This document shows, piece by piece, positions 36,501 to 44,653 of a stretch of DNA of 64,000 nt. Origin of the DNA: Bacteroidota bacterium (GTDB lineage Bacteria > Bacteroidota > Bacteroidia > Chitinophagales > Chitinophagaceae). The position numbers were made by a program, and so were the translations under genes. How positions within the stretch are numbered: position 1 is the first letter of the stretch; each line of letters opens with the position of its first letter. The stretch covers positions 1 through 64,000 of the forward strand of contig JAEWKC010000016.1 of the NCBI GenBank assembly GCA_023386235.1. Direction: 5' to 3'. Under the pieces are notes generated by a model. It saw only the letters and a program-made list of their open reading frames with translations, ran no database searches and was not told where the DNA came from.

Positions 36501-36635
36501 GGCACATACGTGTTTGAGTATCCGGTGCATATAACACATACCGGCGACTTTAGCGTAGGCATTGCTACTATCCAGTGTATGTATGCTCCTGAATTTGCAA
36601 GCCACAGTGAAGGCATCAGGGTTAACGTGAAATAA
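30543..36635 (+). CDS. Bacterial alpha-2-macroglobulin (thioester-type), exported
   Basis: The 2030-residue protein has a signal peptide (MQKLFLIVLIITTSMFSSNA). A long helical N-terminal region, MG/fibronectin-like domains and the MG2-type block TDRSLYRPGQTVYFKGIV follow (near 595-612). The A2M block shows MPDAMTKWRWMNFAY, and the thioester motif CSEQ is at 1479-1482. An alpha-alpha toroid follows, with NGAFPWFKGGRADRYIT and a final receptor-like beta domain. Bacterial A2Ms trap proteases through the thioester and protect the envelope. Unlike E. coli YfhM, no lipobox is visible and no penicillin-binding protein 1C partner is adjacent. It is one of the longest genes here and appears intact. 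Confidence 0.93.
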   Translation: MQKLFLIVLIITTSMFSSNAQSNKYAAQWKQVDTLLARQSLPKSALTIVNDIYSNAKKSGDTDEMIKALVYKFNLEERTSEKEINDVIQILNQEIASSKEPLAKNLLYAIKAQKLIEYKDANSWRIRQRSETENYVKSDVLTWSAADFNDAISHLFDSSLANANTLKQSQLKDYRAVIAKGNTPGLRLTMYDLILHYKLDYYKNNNDLEIKPTNEFLLNKPEYFLPSEQFVQLNIQSEDTLSSKLITVKTFQEVLAYYLTNKSTSALADADVNRIEWMYNNAVIADKDTLYTEALKNILSKYGSNPYAKQAAFLLASFYREQADKYQTPSDTTNRWKNITALELIEKYTDAKDTSYAAKNLLNLKEVIMGKSLSTTTENISSSNKPLRALVAYKNINKIFVKIIQSDFLEKNNFYNNNEFWKKVTNSKNIVQSFSQQMPLPTDYQQHRAEIKIDGLSAGRYILLASDNEDFTVKSKLSAQEFDVSDLAYMQNQQRFFVLNRETGHPVSGATIHFLTDHSNQKPVYQKVITGSDGSALAPASKNNHSYNNGYITYGKDRLEFNGGYHYYPRKITNTSTNAEEFIKKNTRIHFFTDRSLYRPGQTVYFKGIVTSIDSKTRQTILHKTQEPLSIILRDVNGRKIDSVKVKANDNASFSGSFQLPQGVLTGAFSIGDSRGNNSVHFNVEEYKRPTFLVEYDTLKTDYRLNDSITITGTAKAFAGNTIDNAQVKINVTRSARYPYPWLWRGFMPPTPQAQIHNEIVTTDENGKFSFTFKAVPDENTDKNLKPVFHYKIEAAVTDNNGETRQNTTSLSIGYQSLLLDILHAENIETDAFKEIKVSATNLSDQEIPASVTVKVFALETPARLIRDRYWQRPDQFVMDKETYISYFPYDEYDNETDKTNWQKTKEVYSKTANANDDKAFSLNNQKLAAGWYVIEASAKDKDGNEVINKKYIHIYDDKADQLSEKVYLWTSKTQRAEKIGDKDIFKIGTSADNVHVLQSIEVEILGENTSPVLSVLKLNNEIKTIVNNTASSDLNPSRTAYGFIKHNRLYTTDNTIMVMDASKKLNIEFATFRDKTEPGAKEKWQIKIADSKGKNVAAELLTAMYDASLDELKPHQWDLPFNEYRAIPNNGWSTAYQQFSQKGGFENYRDSDFKNVEDKIYDKFIFEEDASIVYASQGAVYGVAAPANTRVRGVASVNEESLFVRDINLGAVQKESAGSSDAMNDIDFMQPDTTAFLNKESNSLQAPLRTNFNETAFFMPHVYADKDGLYTIDFTMPDAMTKWRWMNFAYNTALQHGYNEQFTVTQKTLMVQPNMPRFLRAGDTLDLSVKISNLSEKTLSGNAHISIEDAITGETIHWQKLSSAAFSVPAGQSGNVKFPVIISSTAVNPLTIKINGTSENFSDGEQHTLPMLTNKIFVTEALPMYVQGDTTIHFTFDKLVNNNSNTLQTQALTVEFTANPVWYAVQALPYLMEYPYECSEQTFSRFYANAMAAHIVNKNPGIKKVFDQWLEDSTALMSNLQKNQELKQVLIEETPWILDAASEAEQKKNIALLFDMAKMSNQLQSSLSKLQEMQLGNGAFPWFKGGRADRYITQYILTGIGRLNKLNAVPQQSKTMLKAIADKAHKYLSDELTKDYTKLKRDVKPADLSKDNVGALQIHYLFANSYFNASPKTEAEKYYYGQAKKFWNTKSSYSKGMITAFLYRATDKEFAENTVLKSLLENAVEDKVAGTYWKDMSYGYYWYQAPIEQQALMIEITNEIALSKNNAALKTAVNGMQNWLIRNKQTNNWQTTKATADACYALIAVNNLIGVQKTIRINLGNQLTVSTQTGEAGTGYIKEVVEGEKVTSSLGNISVSTSATPHQTYNSTPAYGSVYWQYIEEMDKVTSAATPLSLTKQLFTEANTAQGKKLTPVNKGDVLKVGDKVIIRVILKSDRDMEYLHLKDMRATSMEPVNVISSYKWQDGLGYYEATKDASTNFFIDFLRKGTYVFEYPVHITHTGDFSVGIATIQCMYAPEFASHSEGIRVNVK

Positions 36636-36662
36636 TACTGCATATAACTTTTAACCAATTTC

Positions 36663-36696
36663 AATGCAAATGTATCAGTACATTTGCATTGTTTTT
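36663..36696 (+). terminator. Terminator after the alpha-2-macroglobulin gene
   Basis: AATGCAAATGTA-TCAG-TACATTTGCATT is a perfect 12-bp stem with a 4-nt loop followed by GTTTTT. It covers a spurious in-frame TTG at 36684 and so supports the downstream ATG as the start of the next gene. Confidence 0.9.
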
Positions 36697-36713
36697 ATAA
36701 CTATCTCCTTTTC

Positions 36714-39167
36714 ATGTACAAAGCGAAAGAATTAAAAAATATATTACAGTGCAAAGCACGTCTTAGCAATGAAAATGCATTGATTAAACATGTATATGTA
36801 GACAGCAGAAAAATTTCATTTGCCGAAGAGGGCTTGTTCTTTGCCTTACAAACAAAAGACCGCGACGGACACTCTTTTATTGAAGAGGCTTATGAACAAG
36901 GAGTAAGAAACTTTGTTGTAAGCATAGATTTTAACTATACACTTTTTAACGACGCTAACTTTTTTTTAGTTCAGGATACACTAAAGGCACTGCAAGAAAC
37001 GAGCGCAAACCATCGGCAAAAATTTCATTACCCGGTGATAGGCATTACAGGTAGCAACGGAAAAACAATCGTAAAAGAATGGCTTTACCAGTTACTTTCA
37101 GATGATTATAAAATAGTAAGAAGTCCCAGAAGCTACAACTCACAAACCGGCGTACCGCTTAGTGTTTGGGAAATGAGTAATGATAATGACCTGGCAATAT
37201 TCGAAGCTGGAATTTCAGAGAAAAATGAAATGCAAAAGCTCGAAGAAATCATACGTCCTGACATAGGTATCATTACTAACATAGGTGAAGCACACAGCAA
37301 AAACTTTACTGATAATGCAGAAAAACTTCAAGAGAAACTTCAATTATTTAAACATACAAAAATCGTATTTGCTTTGTATGATGATGAATTAATTAAAAAT
37401 AACTTATCAAAAAATATTCATTCAGAAATATTCTCTATAGGTTTTACTCCTGACTGTACACTATTTATATCAGATAGAAAAATCTCTGCTAAAAATACGG
37501 AAGAAGTTTCCTATTATAAAGAAAAGAGATATTCTCTCACGTTACCTTTTACAGATTCTGCCAGTCTTCACAATTGCTTTATTTGCATTGCTCTTTGCTT
37601 ATACCTGGGGATCAATATAGAAGAAATACAGAAGAGAGTAAGCAAGCTACAACCGCTTGAAATGCGGATGCAGGTATTGCCGGGCATTAACGGATGCACG
37701 TTTATCAATGACAGCTACAGCCTTGATTTGCAGTCTCTCAACATTGCTCTTGACTTCCTCTTTATGCAACCCAACGCCAAAACCGTTATTCTTTCAGACA
37801 TTCCGAATGCTGAAAACCACGCATACGAAAGAGCAATAGACATGTTGAAAAACAGAAACGCTTTACAACTGATAACCATTGGACCGGAATGGTACCGGAA
37901 GAAAGAAATTTTAAAAAGTATTTTTCCGGAAACAGCGTTTTATACATCTACACAGGAATTTATCAATCAGTTCAATTCGCAGCATTTCAGAAACAGAACT
38001 GTTTTAATTAAAGGTGCCAGAAAATTTTCTTTCGAAAACATCATACCTTTATTTCAACAAAAAATTCATTCTACATTTTTAGAGGTGAATCTTTCTGCCA
38101 TTATTCACAATATAAAAGAATACAGGAAGCGACTATTACCCGATACAAAAATTATGGCTATGGTAAAAGCTTTCGGCTATGGAAGCGGCAGCCTGGAAGT
38201 GGCCGGTATACTACAGTTTCACAAGGTTGATTATCTTACGGTTGCTTATACAGATGAAGCTGTTGATTTAAAAGAAGCAGGCATTCAGCTTCCTGTTATG
38301 ATAATGAACATTGAAGAAAGTTCTTTTCGTAAAATTGTTTCTTACGGATTAGAACCAGAAATTTTTTCTTTTAAAATTTTATACAACTTCGCCGATTATT
38401 TGCAAAAAGAAGGAATACAACAATATCCGGTACATATAAAAATAGATACAGGTATGCACCGCCTGGGATTTGAAGAAGCAGACATATCGAGCCTTGCAGC
38501 GTTTCTACAGAAAAATACTTTTATTCAAATAAAATCGGTTTTCAGCCATCTGGTAGCCAGCGAAGACGCGCAGGATGATGCGTTTACACAAAAGCAGGCA
38601 GCTGTGTTTGCAAAATGTTGCGCGCAGCTGGAGAAAGAAGTTGGCTACACTTTCTTACGACATCTATCTAATTCAGCGGGCATTGTTCGGCATCCCGATT
38701 TGCAATTCGATATGGTTCGTTTAGGGATAGGATTATACGGCATTGACAGCTCCCAAAGCAATGACTTTGATTTGCAACCCGCCATTTCTTTTAAAACTAC
38801 AATAGCGCAAATAAGAAAATTAAAAGCCGGAGAAACCGTAGGCTACAACCGCAAAGGATTATTAAAGAAAGATGCGGTTATTGCTACCATACGGGTTGGC
38901 TATGCCGACGGTTTTAAAAGAAGCCTTGGCAATGGAAAGGGTACGGTATATGTAAAAGGGAAAATGGCGCCAGTAGTTGGCATTGTTTGTATGGATATGA
39001 CGATGATAGATATTACCGGTATTGAAAATGTACAGGAAGAAGATGTTGTAGAAATTTTCGGCACGCATCTTCCTATAGAAAAAGTTGCCGAATGGTGCCA
39101 TACCAACACTTACGAGATCCTTACAGGTATAGGACAGCGTGTAAAAAGAATTTATACTGAAGAATAA
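36714..39167 (+). CDS. Bifunctional MurF-like ligase / alanine racemase fusion
   Basis: This 817-residue fusion is characteristic of Bacteroidota. Residues 1-455 are a Mur-ligase domain (P-loop TGSNGKT at 112-118). The remainder is a complete alanine racemase with the PLP lysine K485 in MVKAFGYGSG, DTGMHRLGF and the GYADG block carrying the catalytic Tyr. Alr makes D-Ala, the substrate of Ddl and hence of MurF. In the Mur part the canonical DAYNANP is replaced by NDSYSLDL (332-339), so its ligase activity or substrate may differ. A canonical MurF is at 25752. The start at ATG 36714 avoids the terminator hairpin. Confidence 0.93.
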   Translation: MYKAKELKNILQCKARLSNENALIKHVYVDSRKISFAEEGLFFALQTKDRDGHSFIEEAYEQGVRNFVVSIDFNYTLFNDANFFLVQDTLKALQETSANHRQKFHYPVIGITGSNGKTIVKEWLYQLLSDDYKIVRSPRSYNSQTGVPLSVWEMSNDNDLAIFEAGISEKNEMQKLEEIIRPDIGIITNIGEAHSKNFTDNAEKLQEKLQLFKHTKIVFALYDDELIKNNLSKNIHSEIFSIGFTPDCTLFISDRKISAKNTEEVSYYKEKRYSLTLPFTDSASLHNCFICIALCLYLGINIEEIQKRVSKLQPLEMRMQVLPGINGCTFINDSYSLDLQSLNIALDFLFMQPNAKTVILSDIPNAENHAYERAIDMLKNRNALQLITIGPEWYRKKEILKSIFPETAFYTSTQEFINQFNSQHFRNRTVLIKGARKFSFENIIPLFQQKIHSTFLEVNLSAIIHNIKEYRKRLLPDTKIMAMVKAFGYGSGSLEVAGILQFHKVDYLTVAYTDEAVDLKEAGIQLPVMIMNIEESSFRKIVSYGLEPEIFSFKILYNFADYLQKEGIQQYPVHIKIDTGMHRLGFEEADISSLAAFLQKNTFIQIKSVFSHLVASEDAQDDAFTQKQAAVFAKCCAQLEKEVGYTFLRHLSNSAGIVRHPDLQFDMVRLGIGLYGIDSSQSNDFDLQPAISFKTTIAQIRKLKAGETVGYNRKGLLKKDAVIATIRVGYADGFKRSLGNGKGTVYVKGKMAPVVGIVCMDMTMIDITGIENVQEEDVVEIFGTHLPIEKVAEWCHTNTYEILTGIGQRVKRIYTEE

Positions 39168-39169
39168 TA

Positions 39170-39772
39170 TTATGCTTCCGGAAGCATCAATCTTTTCCAT
39201 TTAGATATAATTCTGATGCCCAGCACAATTATTATACATATAATAATATTTATCGTAGCATCCAAAGCCAGATATTTACCTCCTATATATACTGCTCCGC
39301 CAATACCACATGCTGTTGCATAAAGCTCTCCTTTGCGCAATAAGGCCGGCACATTACCGCAGAGCATATCTGCCAGCAATCCTCCAAACGTGGCCGTTAC
39401 AACGCCCATAAACAAGCTATAAACATCATTAGCTCCGTACAATGCACTTCTGTCTATACCTGCTACCGTAAACAACCCTAAACCCACAGCATCAGTAAAG
39501 AAAATGAGTCTTCTAAGTTTATTGAAATTAAATTTTATTATTGAAACTATGAGTACCGCTGATATTACCAAGGTCAAAGCCAGATTATCATTCATCCAGT
39601 TTACGGGCGAAGTATCCATAATTAAATCGCGTATGGTGCCGCCTCCGTAAGCCGTAACAAATGCCAGCACTATTGCACCAAAAATATCAAAGTGATGGGC
39701 CTGCGCCTTCAGTGTACCCACAAGAGCGAATATAAAAATACCACAGTAAATAACGATGTCTAACGTATCCAT
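39170..39772 (-). CDS. TRIC-family membrane protein (UPF0126, YicG-like)
   Basis: The 200-residue protein has seven predicted hydrophobic segments arranged as two similar halves. The first carries TAYGGGTIRDLIMD, the GGG-x-x-RD motif of prokaryotic TRIC channels. The second has ATFGGLLADMLCGNVP, where the matching Arg is replaced by Ala. Prokaryotic TRIC proteins are trimeric cation (K+) channels of the inner membrane. It ends 2 nt from the convergent MurF-Alr gene, with no terminator room between them. Confidence 0.88.
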   Translation of the reverse strand: MDTLDIVIYCGIFIFALVGTLKAQAHHFDIFGAIVLAFVTAYGGGTIRDLIMDTSPVNWMNDNLALTLVISAVLIVSIIKFNFNKLRRLIFFTDAVGLGLFTVAGIDRSALYGANDVYSLFMGVVTATFGGLLADMLCGNVPALLRKGELYATACGIGGAVYIGGKYLALDATINIIICIIIVLGIRIISKWKRLMLPEA

Positions 39773-39853
39773 TACTTTTGTTTTTCCTTGATCGGGCGCT
39801 AAGTTCGCTTATTAAATTAATATTTTCAATTATAAAAAACAGATACGTAGATT

Positions 39854-42253
39854 TTATTCTTCTTTGCTCTTCAAATACTTTTCCAGCCATTGATCTTGCT
39901 CCCACAAAACATGCAGTATAGATTCTTTAGCGGCATAGCCATGACTTTCCTTGGGCAGCAGCACCAATCTTGCAGGCGCGCCCAGACCTTTAAGGGCATT
40001 AAAGTACCTTTCGCTTTGCATGGTAAAAGTACCGGAGTTATTGTCTTCACTACCATGAATTAAAAGCAACGGCGTTTTCATTTTATGCGCATTCTGAAAA
40101 GGCGACATGCCATTATAAATCATAGGCGCGTCCCAATAATTTCTTTCTTCACTCTGAAAGCCAAATGGCGTAAGCGTTCTGTTGTACGCGCCACTTCTTG
40201 CAATGCCGGCCGCGAATAAGTTGGAATGCGACAAGAGATTGGCTGTCATGAATGCCCCGTAAGAATGTCCTCCTACTGCGATCCTTTTCCTGTCAATGAT
40301 TCCTCTTTGGTCCAACACATCAATTGCAGCTTTGGCATTGTCTACCAGCTGCTCTATAAAGCTATCATTGGGCTGCTTATCTCCTTCACCCACTATAGGA
40401 AAAGCCGCATTGTCTAAAATGGCATACCCACGTGTAACCCAATATATAGGCGATCCATAATACGGAAAAATAAAATTATTAGGATTGGTAGTTGTTTGTC
40501 CTGCCGTAGATTTATCTTTAAACTCCTGCGGGTAAGCCCACATTATTAAAGGTAATTTTTCTTTTCCATCATACGCCGCCGGTAAATATAAAGTACCTGA
40601 AAGCTCCAGCCCGTCTGCTCTTTTGTATGTGATCAGTTCTTTTTTCACATTGCCCAAGCTTTTAAAAGGATTGTCGAAGGAGGTAACTTTAGTAAGTGTA
40701 TTATTCTTTATGTTTCTGATAAAAAAGTTAGGATAATCTACCGGTGACTGAACGCTTACCAACACGGTTCCCTTATCTCTGTCAAGTATTTGCGAAATAT
40801 TCTCCGCTTTATCTTTGTACGCTGATGTATACAATCTTTTTGTTTTCTTTGTTGCCAGATCCAGCTCATCAATAAACGGGAACTGCCCGTCTTTGGTAAA
40901 GCCCTGGCTTATAAGAAGCACTTTATTATTTTTAATATTCAGCACATATTTATCATACTGATTTTTGTGTGTTTCAAAGTCGCCGGGGTCGCCGTATACA
41001 TCCTGATAGTTCCTGTCGAAAAGCAACTCTGCCTTCCCCGACTCAGGTTTCAGTAAATAGGTTTTTGTATTTCTGTTGTTAAACCAGTTATCTGAAAGCA
41101 TGGCTACATCATCGTTTCCCCATACTATGCGGGAAAACCTATTGATGGTTTTAGCTATCGGCATTTCATTTCTAAAAGGATAATCCGATACAAAAAGTTC
41201 ATCTCTGTAATCCGTTTTTTTAGAAGGGTCTCCCTCGTCTAAAGCCTGTACCCAGTATAGTGTAGCAGGTTTATCATTTCTCCATCCTATATTTCTTTTG
41301 CCTGTAGGAACGGCCATAAACCCTTGTGGCAATGTTTCTATCAAAGGCTGCCGGCCAATTTCTTTCACTAAATTTCCTGCAATATCGTACACCGATGTAA
41401 TTCTGGGAAAGCGGTGATACGGGACAATATAAGAAAAAGGTTTTTGTATATTATTCACTAAAATAAATTTGCCATCGGGCGAAAATTCCAGCGAAGCATA
41501 CATTCCTTTTGCTTTCCAGAGAGTAGAGCTGCCGTCAAGAGATACCTTATGAAGCTCTGAGCTGATAAGGGTTTCAAAGTTTTCTTCATCTACTTTGCTC
41601 TTCAGCAAATCCTGGTAGGTTCTGTTTTGCGCTTTGCTGCCATCGCTCATTGAAACCTGTGGACCGGAAGGCAATATATTTTCTTCCTTTATAATCGCTA
41701 CCCTGTTTGCCGGCAGGGTCTTGATAAGTATATGCTGATTATCTCTGAACCAGAGAATAGGATTGCCCATGTTTGCATTTAATAGCTTATCACCTATTTT
41801 TTTTGCAGAATTACTCAATACATCCAACACCCAGAGCTCAAGGCCATTGTTGGTGGTATGCGTAAATGCCAGTAATTTTTCGTTGGGCGAAAAAGTAAAG
41901 TTTGCCAGCTGCGCATTGGCCGGCAATCCGTTCACCTTATTTATTTTTTCTCCTGAAAGCGGCTTGGTTTCAAGGTTTGTAACGTAGGTGACTGTGCTGG
42001 AAATATTTGTAGTAGGATTTATTCTAAGCCCTGCCAATCGCATTTCTTCCGCTGACAATTCACGCAATGTCTTATAAGTATTTCTATATTGAAAAATGAC
42101 AGTATTATTCTTCTCACTTAACAGCACAGAGGGTGGGCGCTGATAATCTACAAGGTCTAGAATTTCTTTAGGTGGTTTCTGATACGTAATACTCTCTTGT
42201 GCCATAACATGTAGGGTTGGGAATAAAAATAATATGCTTATAATTTGTTTCAT
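39854..42253 (-). CDS. Exported S9-family prolyl oligopeptidase-like peptidase
   Basis: The protein has about 799 residues from the ATG at 42251-42253, which begins directly with a signal peptide (MKQIISILFLFPTLHVMAQ). An ATG 15 nt upstream is possible. The beta-propeller-like N-terminal region is followed by an alpha/beta hydrolase domain. Its nucleophile Ser is in GGHSYGAFM, the Asp in HGSEDNNSG and the His in KESHGY. It is probably a periplasmic or secreted dipeptidyl- or oligopeptidase. Relatives are annotated as S9 peptidases or glutamyl endopeptidases. Confidence 0.9.
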   Translation of the reverse strand: MKQIISILFLFPTLHVMAQESITYQKPPKEILDLVDYQRPPSVLLSEKNNTVIFQYRNTYKTLRELSAEEMRLAGLRINPTTNISSTVTYVTNLETKPLSGEKINKVNGLPANAQLANFTFSPNEKLLAFTHTTNNGLELWVLDVLSNSAKKIGDKLLNANMGNPILWFRDNQHILIKTLPANRVAIIKEENILPSGPQVSMSDGSKAQNRTYQDLLKSKVDEENFETLISSELHKVSLDGSSTLWKAKGMYASLEFSPDGKFILVNNIQKPFSYIVPYHRFPRITSVYDIAGNLVKEIGRQPLIETLPQGFMAVPTGKRNIGWRNDKPATLYWVQALDEGDPSKKTDYRDELFVSDYPFRNEMPIAKTINRFSRIVWGNDDVAMLSDNWFNNRNTKTYLLKPESGKAELLFDRNYQDVYGDPGDFETHKNQYDKYVLNIKNNKVLLISQGFTKDGQFPFIDELDLATKKTKRLYTSAYKDKAENISQILDRDKGTVLVSVQSPVDYPNFFIRNIKNNTLTKVTSFDNPFKSLGNVKKELITYKRADGLELSGTLYLPAAYDGKEKLPLIMWAYPQEFKDKSTAGQTTTNPNNFIFPYYGSPIYWVTRGYAILDNAAFPIVGEGDKQPNDSFIEQLVDNAKAAIDVLDQRGIIDRKRIAVGGHSYGAFMTANLLSHSNLFAAGIARSGAYNRTLTPFGFQSEERNYWDAPMIYNGMSPFQNAHKMKTPLLLIHGSEDNNSGTFTMQSERYFNALKGLGAPARLVLLPKESHGYAAKESILHVLWEQDQWLEKYLKSKEE

Positions 42254-42316
42254 GTGTGTGAGTTTCATTTGTTTCTAAAATACAATTTTTTCTTCGAAAT
42301 AAGGTAATAAAAAACT

Positions 42317-43072
42317 TTATTGCATCTGGAAAGTGAGCCTGCTAAAGTCTTCTACAGACAATTGCTCTGCTCTTTTAGAGAATATTTCCTGTGCCAAAAC
42401 TTCTTCGCTAAATAAAGGTTTTACAGCATTGCGCAGCATTTTTCTTCTCTGGTTAAAAGCTAACTTCACTAAAGTAAAAAAAGCTTTTTCAGATTTCATG
42501 TCAGGTATATCTTTTTGCCGCTTTAATGCAATTACGCCGCTCATCACTTTTGGAGGCGGGTTAAAGCTTTCGGGCGGCACATCAAACAAATACTCTACAC
42601 TATAATATGCCTGGATCAAAACACTCAAAATTCCATATACTTTAGAGCCCGGCCCTGCTGCAATGCGCATGGCCACTTCTTTCTGAAACATTCCTACAAC
42701 CCGTGGCACCTGCTCTTTCCACTCTAAAATCTTAAAAAGAATTTGCGAAGAAATATTGTATGGAAAATTTCCTACAACAGTAAACGTTTCTTCAAAGGGT
42801 GCAGAAGCTTTTAAAATATCCTGATGAATAATTTTATTTTTGACCGAAGGATAAGTTTGTATAAGATAGTGTATTTTTTCCTCGTCAAGCTCCAGTGCTT
42901 TAAAATGTATATTTTCTATAGAAAGCAGATATTTTGTAAGCGCGCCTCCACCCGGACCTATCTCTAATAATCTGTCGTATTGCTCCCGGTTAAGCGCCTC
43001 TACTATTTTTATACAGATATTTTCATCTTTCAAAAAATGCTGTCCTAATGATTTTTTTAATGTATACATCAA
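42317..43072 (-). CDS. rsmA: 16S rRNA (adenine1518/1519-N6) dimethyltransferase RsmA/KsgA
   Basis: The 251-residue Rossmann methyltransferase opens LKKSLGQHFLKDENI. It has the SAM loop LEIGPGGGALTKYL and the catalytic NFPYNISSQILF (family NLPY/NFPY). It dimethylates two adjacent adenines in helix 45 late in 30S assembly. Two adjacent ATG codons at the start are equivalent. It lies 37 nt downstream of ruvC on the same strand and may be co-transcribed with it. Confidence 0.95.
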   Translation of the reverse strand: MMYTLKKSLGQHFLKDENICIKIVEALNREQYDRLLEIGPGGGALTKYLLSIENIHFKALELDEEKIHYLIQTYPSVKNKIIHQDILKASAPFEETFTVVGNFPYNISSQILFKILEWKEQVPRVVGMFQKEVAMRIAAGPGSKVYGILSVLIQAYYSVEYLFDVPPESFNPPPKVMSGVIALKRQKDIPDMKSEKAFFTLVKLAFNQRRKMLRNAVKPLFSEEVLAQEIFSKRAEQLSVEDFSRLTFQMQ

Positions 43073-43109
43073 TTGTATTAAAAGACTTTAATGTTCAAAA
43101 AAAGTATGT

Positions 43110-43673
43110 CTATCTTACTATTTTATCCGGATTTTTATTAATAAAATCGGCCCAACCTTTAGATTTTTTACTAAGCGGTACGGGACTTTGCAATTGATAA
43201 TAATGACACATGGCCACGGCCAGAGCATCGGACGCATCCAGGTATTTAGGATTTTCTTCCAGCAAAAATGTGCTTTGGAGCATTTTCCATACCTGTTCTT
43301 TAGAGGCATTGCCATTTCCCGTAACAGATTGTTTTACTTTTTTAGGAGAATATTCCGTTACGCTTAAACCGTATTGCATAGCTACAGCAATGGCTATACC
43401 CTGAGCCCTGCCTAACTTGAGCATACTCTGTACATTTTTACCGTAAAAAGGCGCTTCTATAGCGAGTGCTTTCGGTTGATACAACTCTATTAATTCTTTT
43501 ATAGTGCTATGTATTTTTTCTAACCGCACATACATATCTTTTTGTGATGAAAGTAACAATGTGCCCATAGACTGTAGTTGAAGCTGCCCATTATTAGCGT
43601 CAATTATGCTGTAACCCATTTGTAAAGTTCCGGGGTCTATTCCTAAAATCACTTCTGTAATAGAAGATTTCAT
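43110..43673 (-). CDS. ruvC: Holliday junction resolvase RuvC
   Basis: The 187-residue RNase H-fold nuclease keeps the four acidic active-site residues: Asp in LGIDPGTLQMGY, Glu in LAIEAPFYGKN, and two Asp in YLDASDALAVAMCH. RuvC dimers cut Holliday junctions moved by RuvAB. RuvA and RuvB are not in the window. A short Lys-rich tail (SKKSKGWADFINKN) follows the catalytic core. It is transcribed ahead of rsmA. Confidence 0.95.
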   Translation of the reverse strand: MKSSITEVILGIDPGTLQMGYSIIDANNGQLQLQSMGTLLLSSQKDMYVRLEKIHSTIKELIELYQPKALAIEAPFYGKNVQSMLKLGRAQGIAIAVAMQYGLSVTEYSPKKVKQSVTGNGNASKEQVWKMLQSTFLLEENPKYLDASDALAVAMCHYYQLQSPVPLSKKSKGWADFINKNPDKIVR

Positions 43674-43724
43674 TCTATCTTTAATTGTTGTTGATATATT
43701 TTATTATCGAACGAATATAAAATA

Positions 43725-43755
43725 AAAAAGTGGATATATTTAATATCCACTTTTT
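43725..43755 (-). terminator. Terminator of the exbB-exbD-exbD-tonB operon
   Basis: AAAAAGTGGATAT-ATTTA-ATATCCACTTTTT is a perfect 13-bp stem with a 5-nt loop, just past the tonB stop on the minus strand. Confidence 0.9.
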
Positions 43756-43776
43756 ACCTTTATCAAATTAAACCAA

Positions 43777-44631
43777 TTATTCTTGTACTTGGAACACGAT
43801 TGATTGTTTCTTACGTGAAATAACTTTTTGGTTATTCTGTATACCTGGCTCCCATTTACCGCTGGCTTTAATAGCTCTTACGGCTTCCTGAGCAGTACCA
43901 TATCCGGGGTCGTTCAGGGCTTTTACTTCCGTAACTTTTCCTTCTTTATCCACACGGAAAGAAACTGTTACTCTGTAGGTTCCCGGAGGCGCTCCGTTGT
44001 CTACGGGTGTATCCTGATTAAGGTTTCTTCTTAAGAAGTTTTCCCAATCGCCGGGGTATTTAGCCTCTACCTGTACCGTAGTAAATTCTTTATCATAATC
44101 TTCTTTTACAGCAGGGGCCGCGCTAGCCGTTACGTTTACAAAAGCTTTACCACCCGCGCCGCTTACTTCTACAGGAGGCGCTACAGCTGTAGTTTTCAAA
44201 CCTTCCTGATTAAAAGTACCGATACGCTCCTCAACCAGTTCTGTTTGAGTTTTTGGCGGTTCTTTTACCTGAATATCCGGAGCTACTTTTGGAGGAGTAA
44301 ACTTGGTAATATCCAATTTCACCGGCTCAGATTTTGGTGGCGGTGGTGGCGGTGGTAAAGGTGGAGGAGGCGGAGCCTCTACTCTTTGCTGCTGAATCTG
44401 TGATAGCTGAATGTCCTGTACCAACATAGTTGTTTTATCTTTATTCTTACTATCAAGATTTGCCTTCATTAGTATTATTCCAGCTATAACTACAGTTCCC
44501 ACTACAGCCAGCGCTAAGGCTAAACGTCTGATATACGTTTTTCTTAGCTCGTATGCACCGTATTCCTTGTTCCTTCCATCAAAGAGGATATCGAGGAAAT
44601 CGGAGGTGGCTATTTTTTTTGCATCCATCAT
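43777..44631 (-). CDS. tonB: Energy transducer TonB
   Basis: The 284-residue protein has a cytoplasmic N-terminus with the Bacteroidota-type segment DILFDGRNKEYGAYELRKTY, one transmembrane helix (about 34-54), and a Pro-rich spacer (APPPPPLPPPPPPPKSEP). The C-terminal TonB domain begins about 205 (PVDNGAPPGTYRVTVSFRVD, KASGKWEPG). TonB spans the periplasm and carries energy from ExbB-ExbD to outer-membrane receptors. It is the last gene of an exbB-exbD-exbD-tonB operon. It may serve the receptor at 53988, among others. Confidence 0.92.
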   Translation of the reverse strand: MMDAKKIATSDFLDILFDGRNKEYGAYELRKTYIRRLALALAVVGTVVIAGIILMKANLDSKNKDKTTMLVQDIQLSQIQQQRVEAPPPPPLPPPPPPPKSEPVKLDITKFTPPKVAPDIQVKEPPKTQTELVEERIGTFNQEGLKTTAVAPPVEVSGAGGKAFVNVTASAAPAVKEDYDKEFTTVQVEAKYPGDWENFLRRNLNQDTPVDNGAPPGTYRVTVSFRVDKEGKVTEVKALNDPGYGTAQEAVRAIKASGKWEPGIQNNQKVISRKKQSIVFQVQE

Positions 44632-44653
44632 AGTTAATAATTTTTTTATTTGG

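Noticed and set aside
36684..36713. TTG start of the MurF-Alr fusion at 36684
   Set aside because: It lies inside the right arm of a perfect terminator hairpin; the ATG at 36714 begins a normal Mur-ligase N-terminus.
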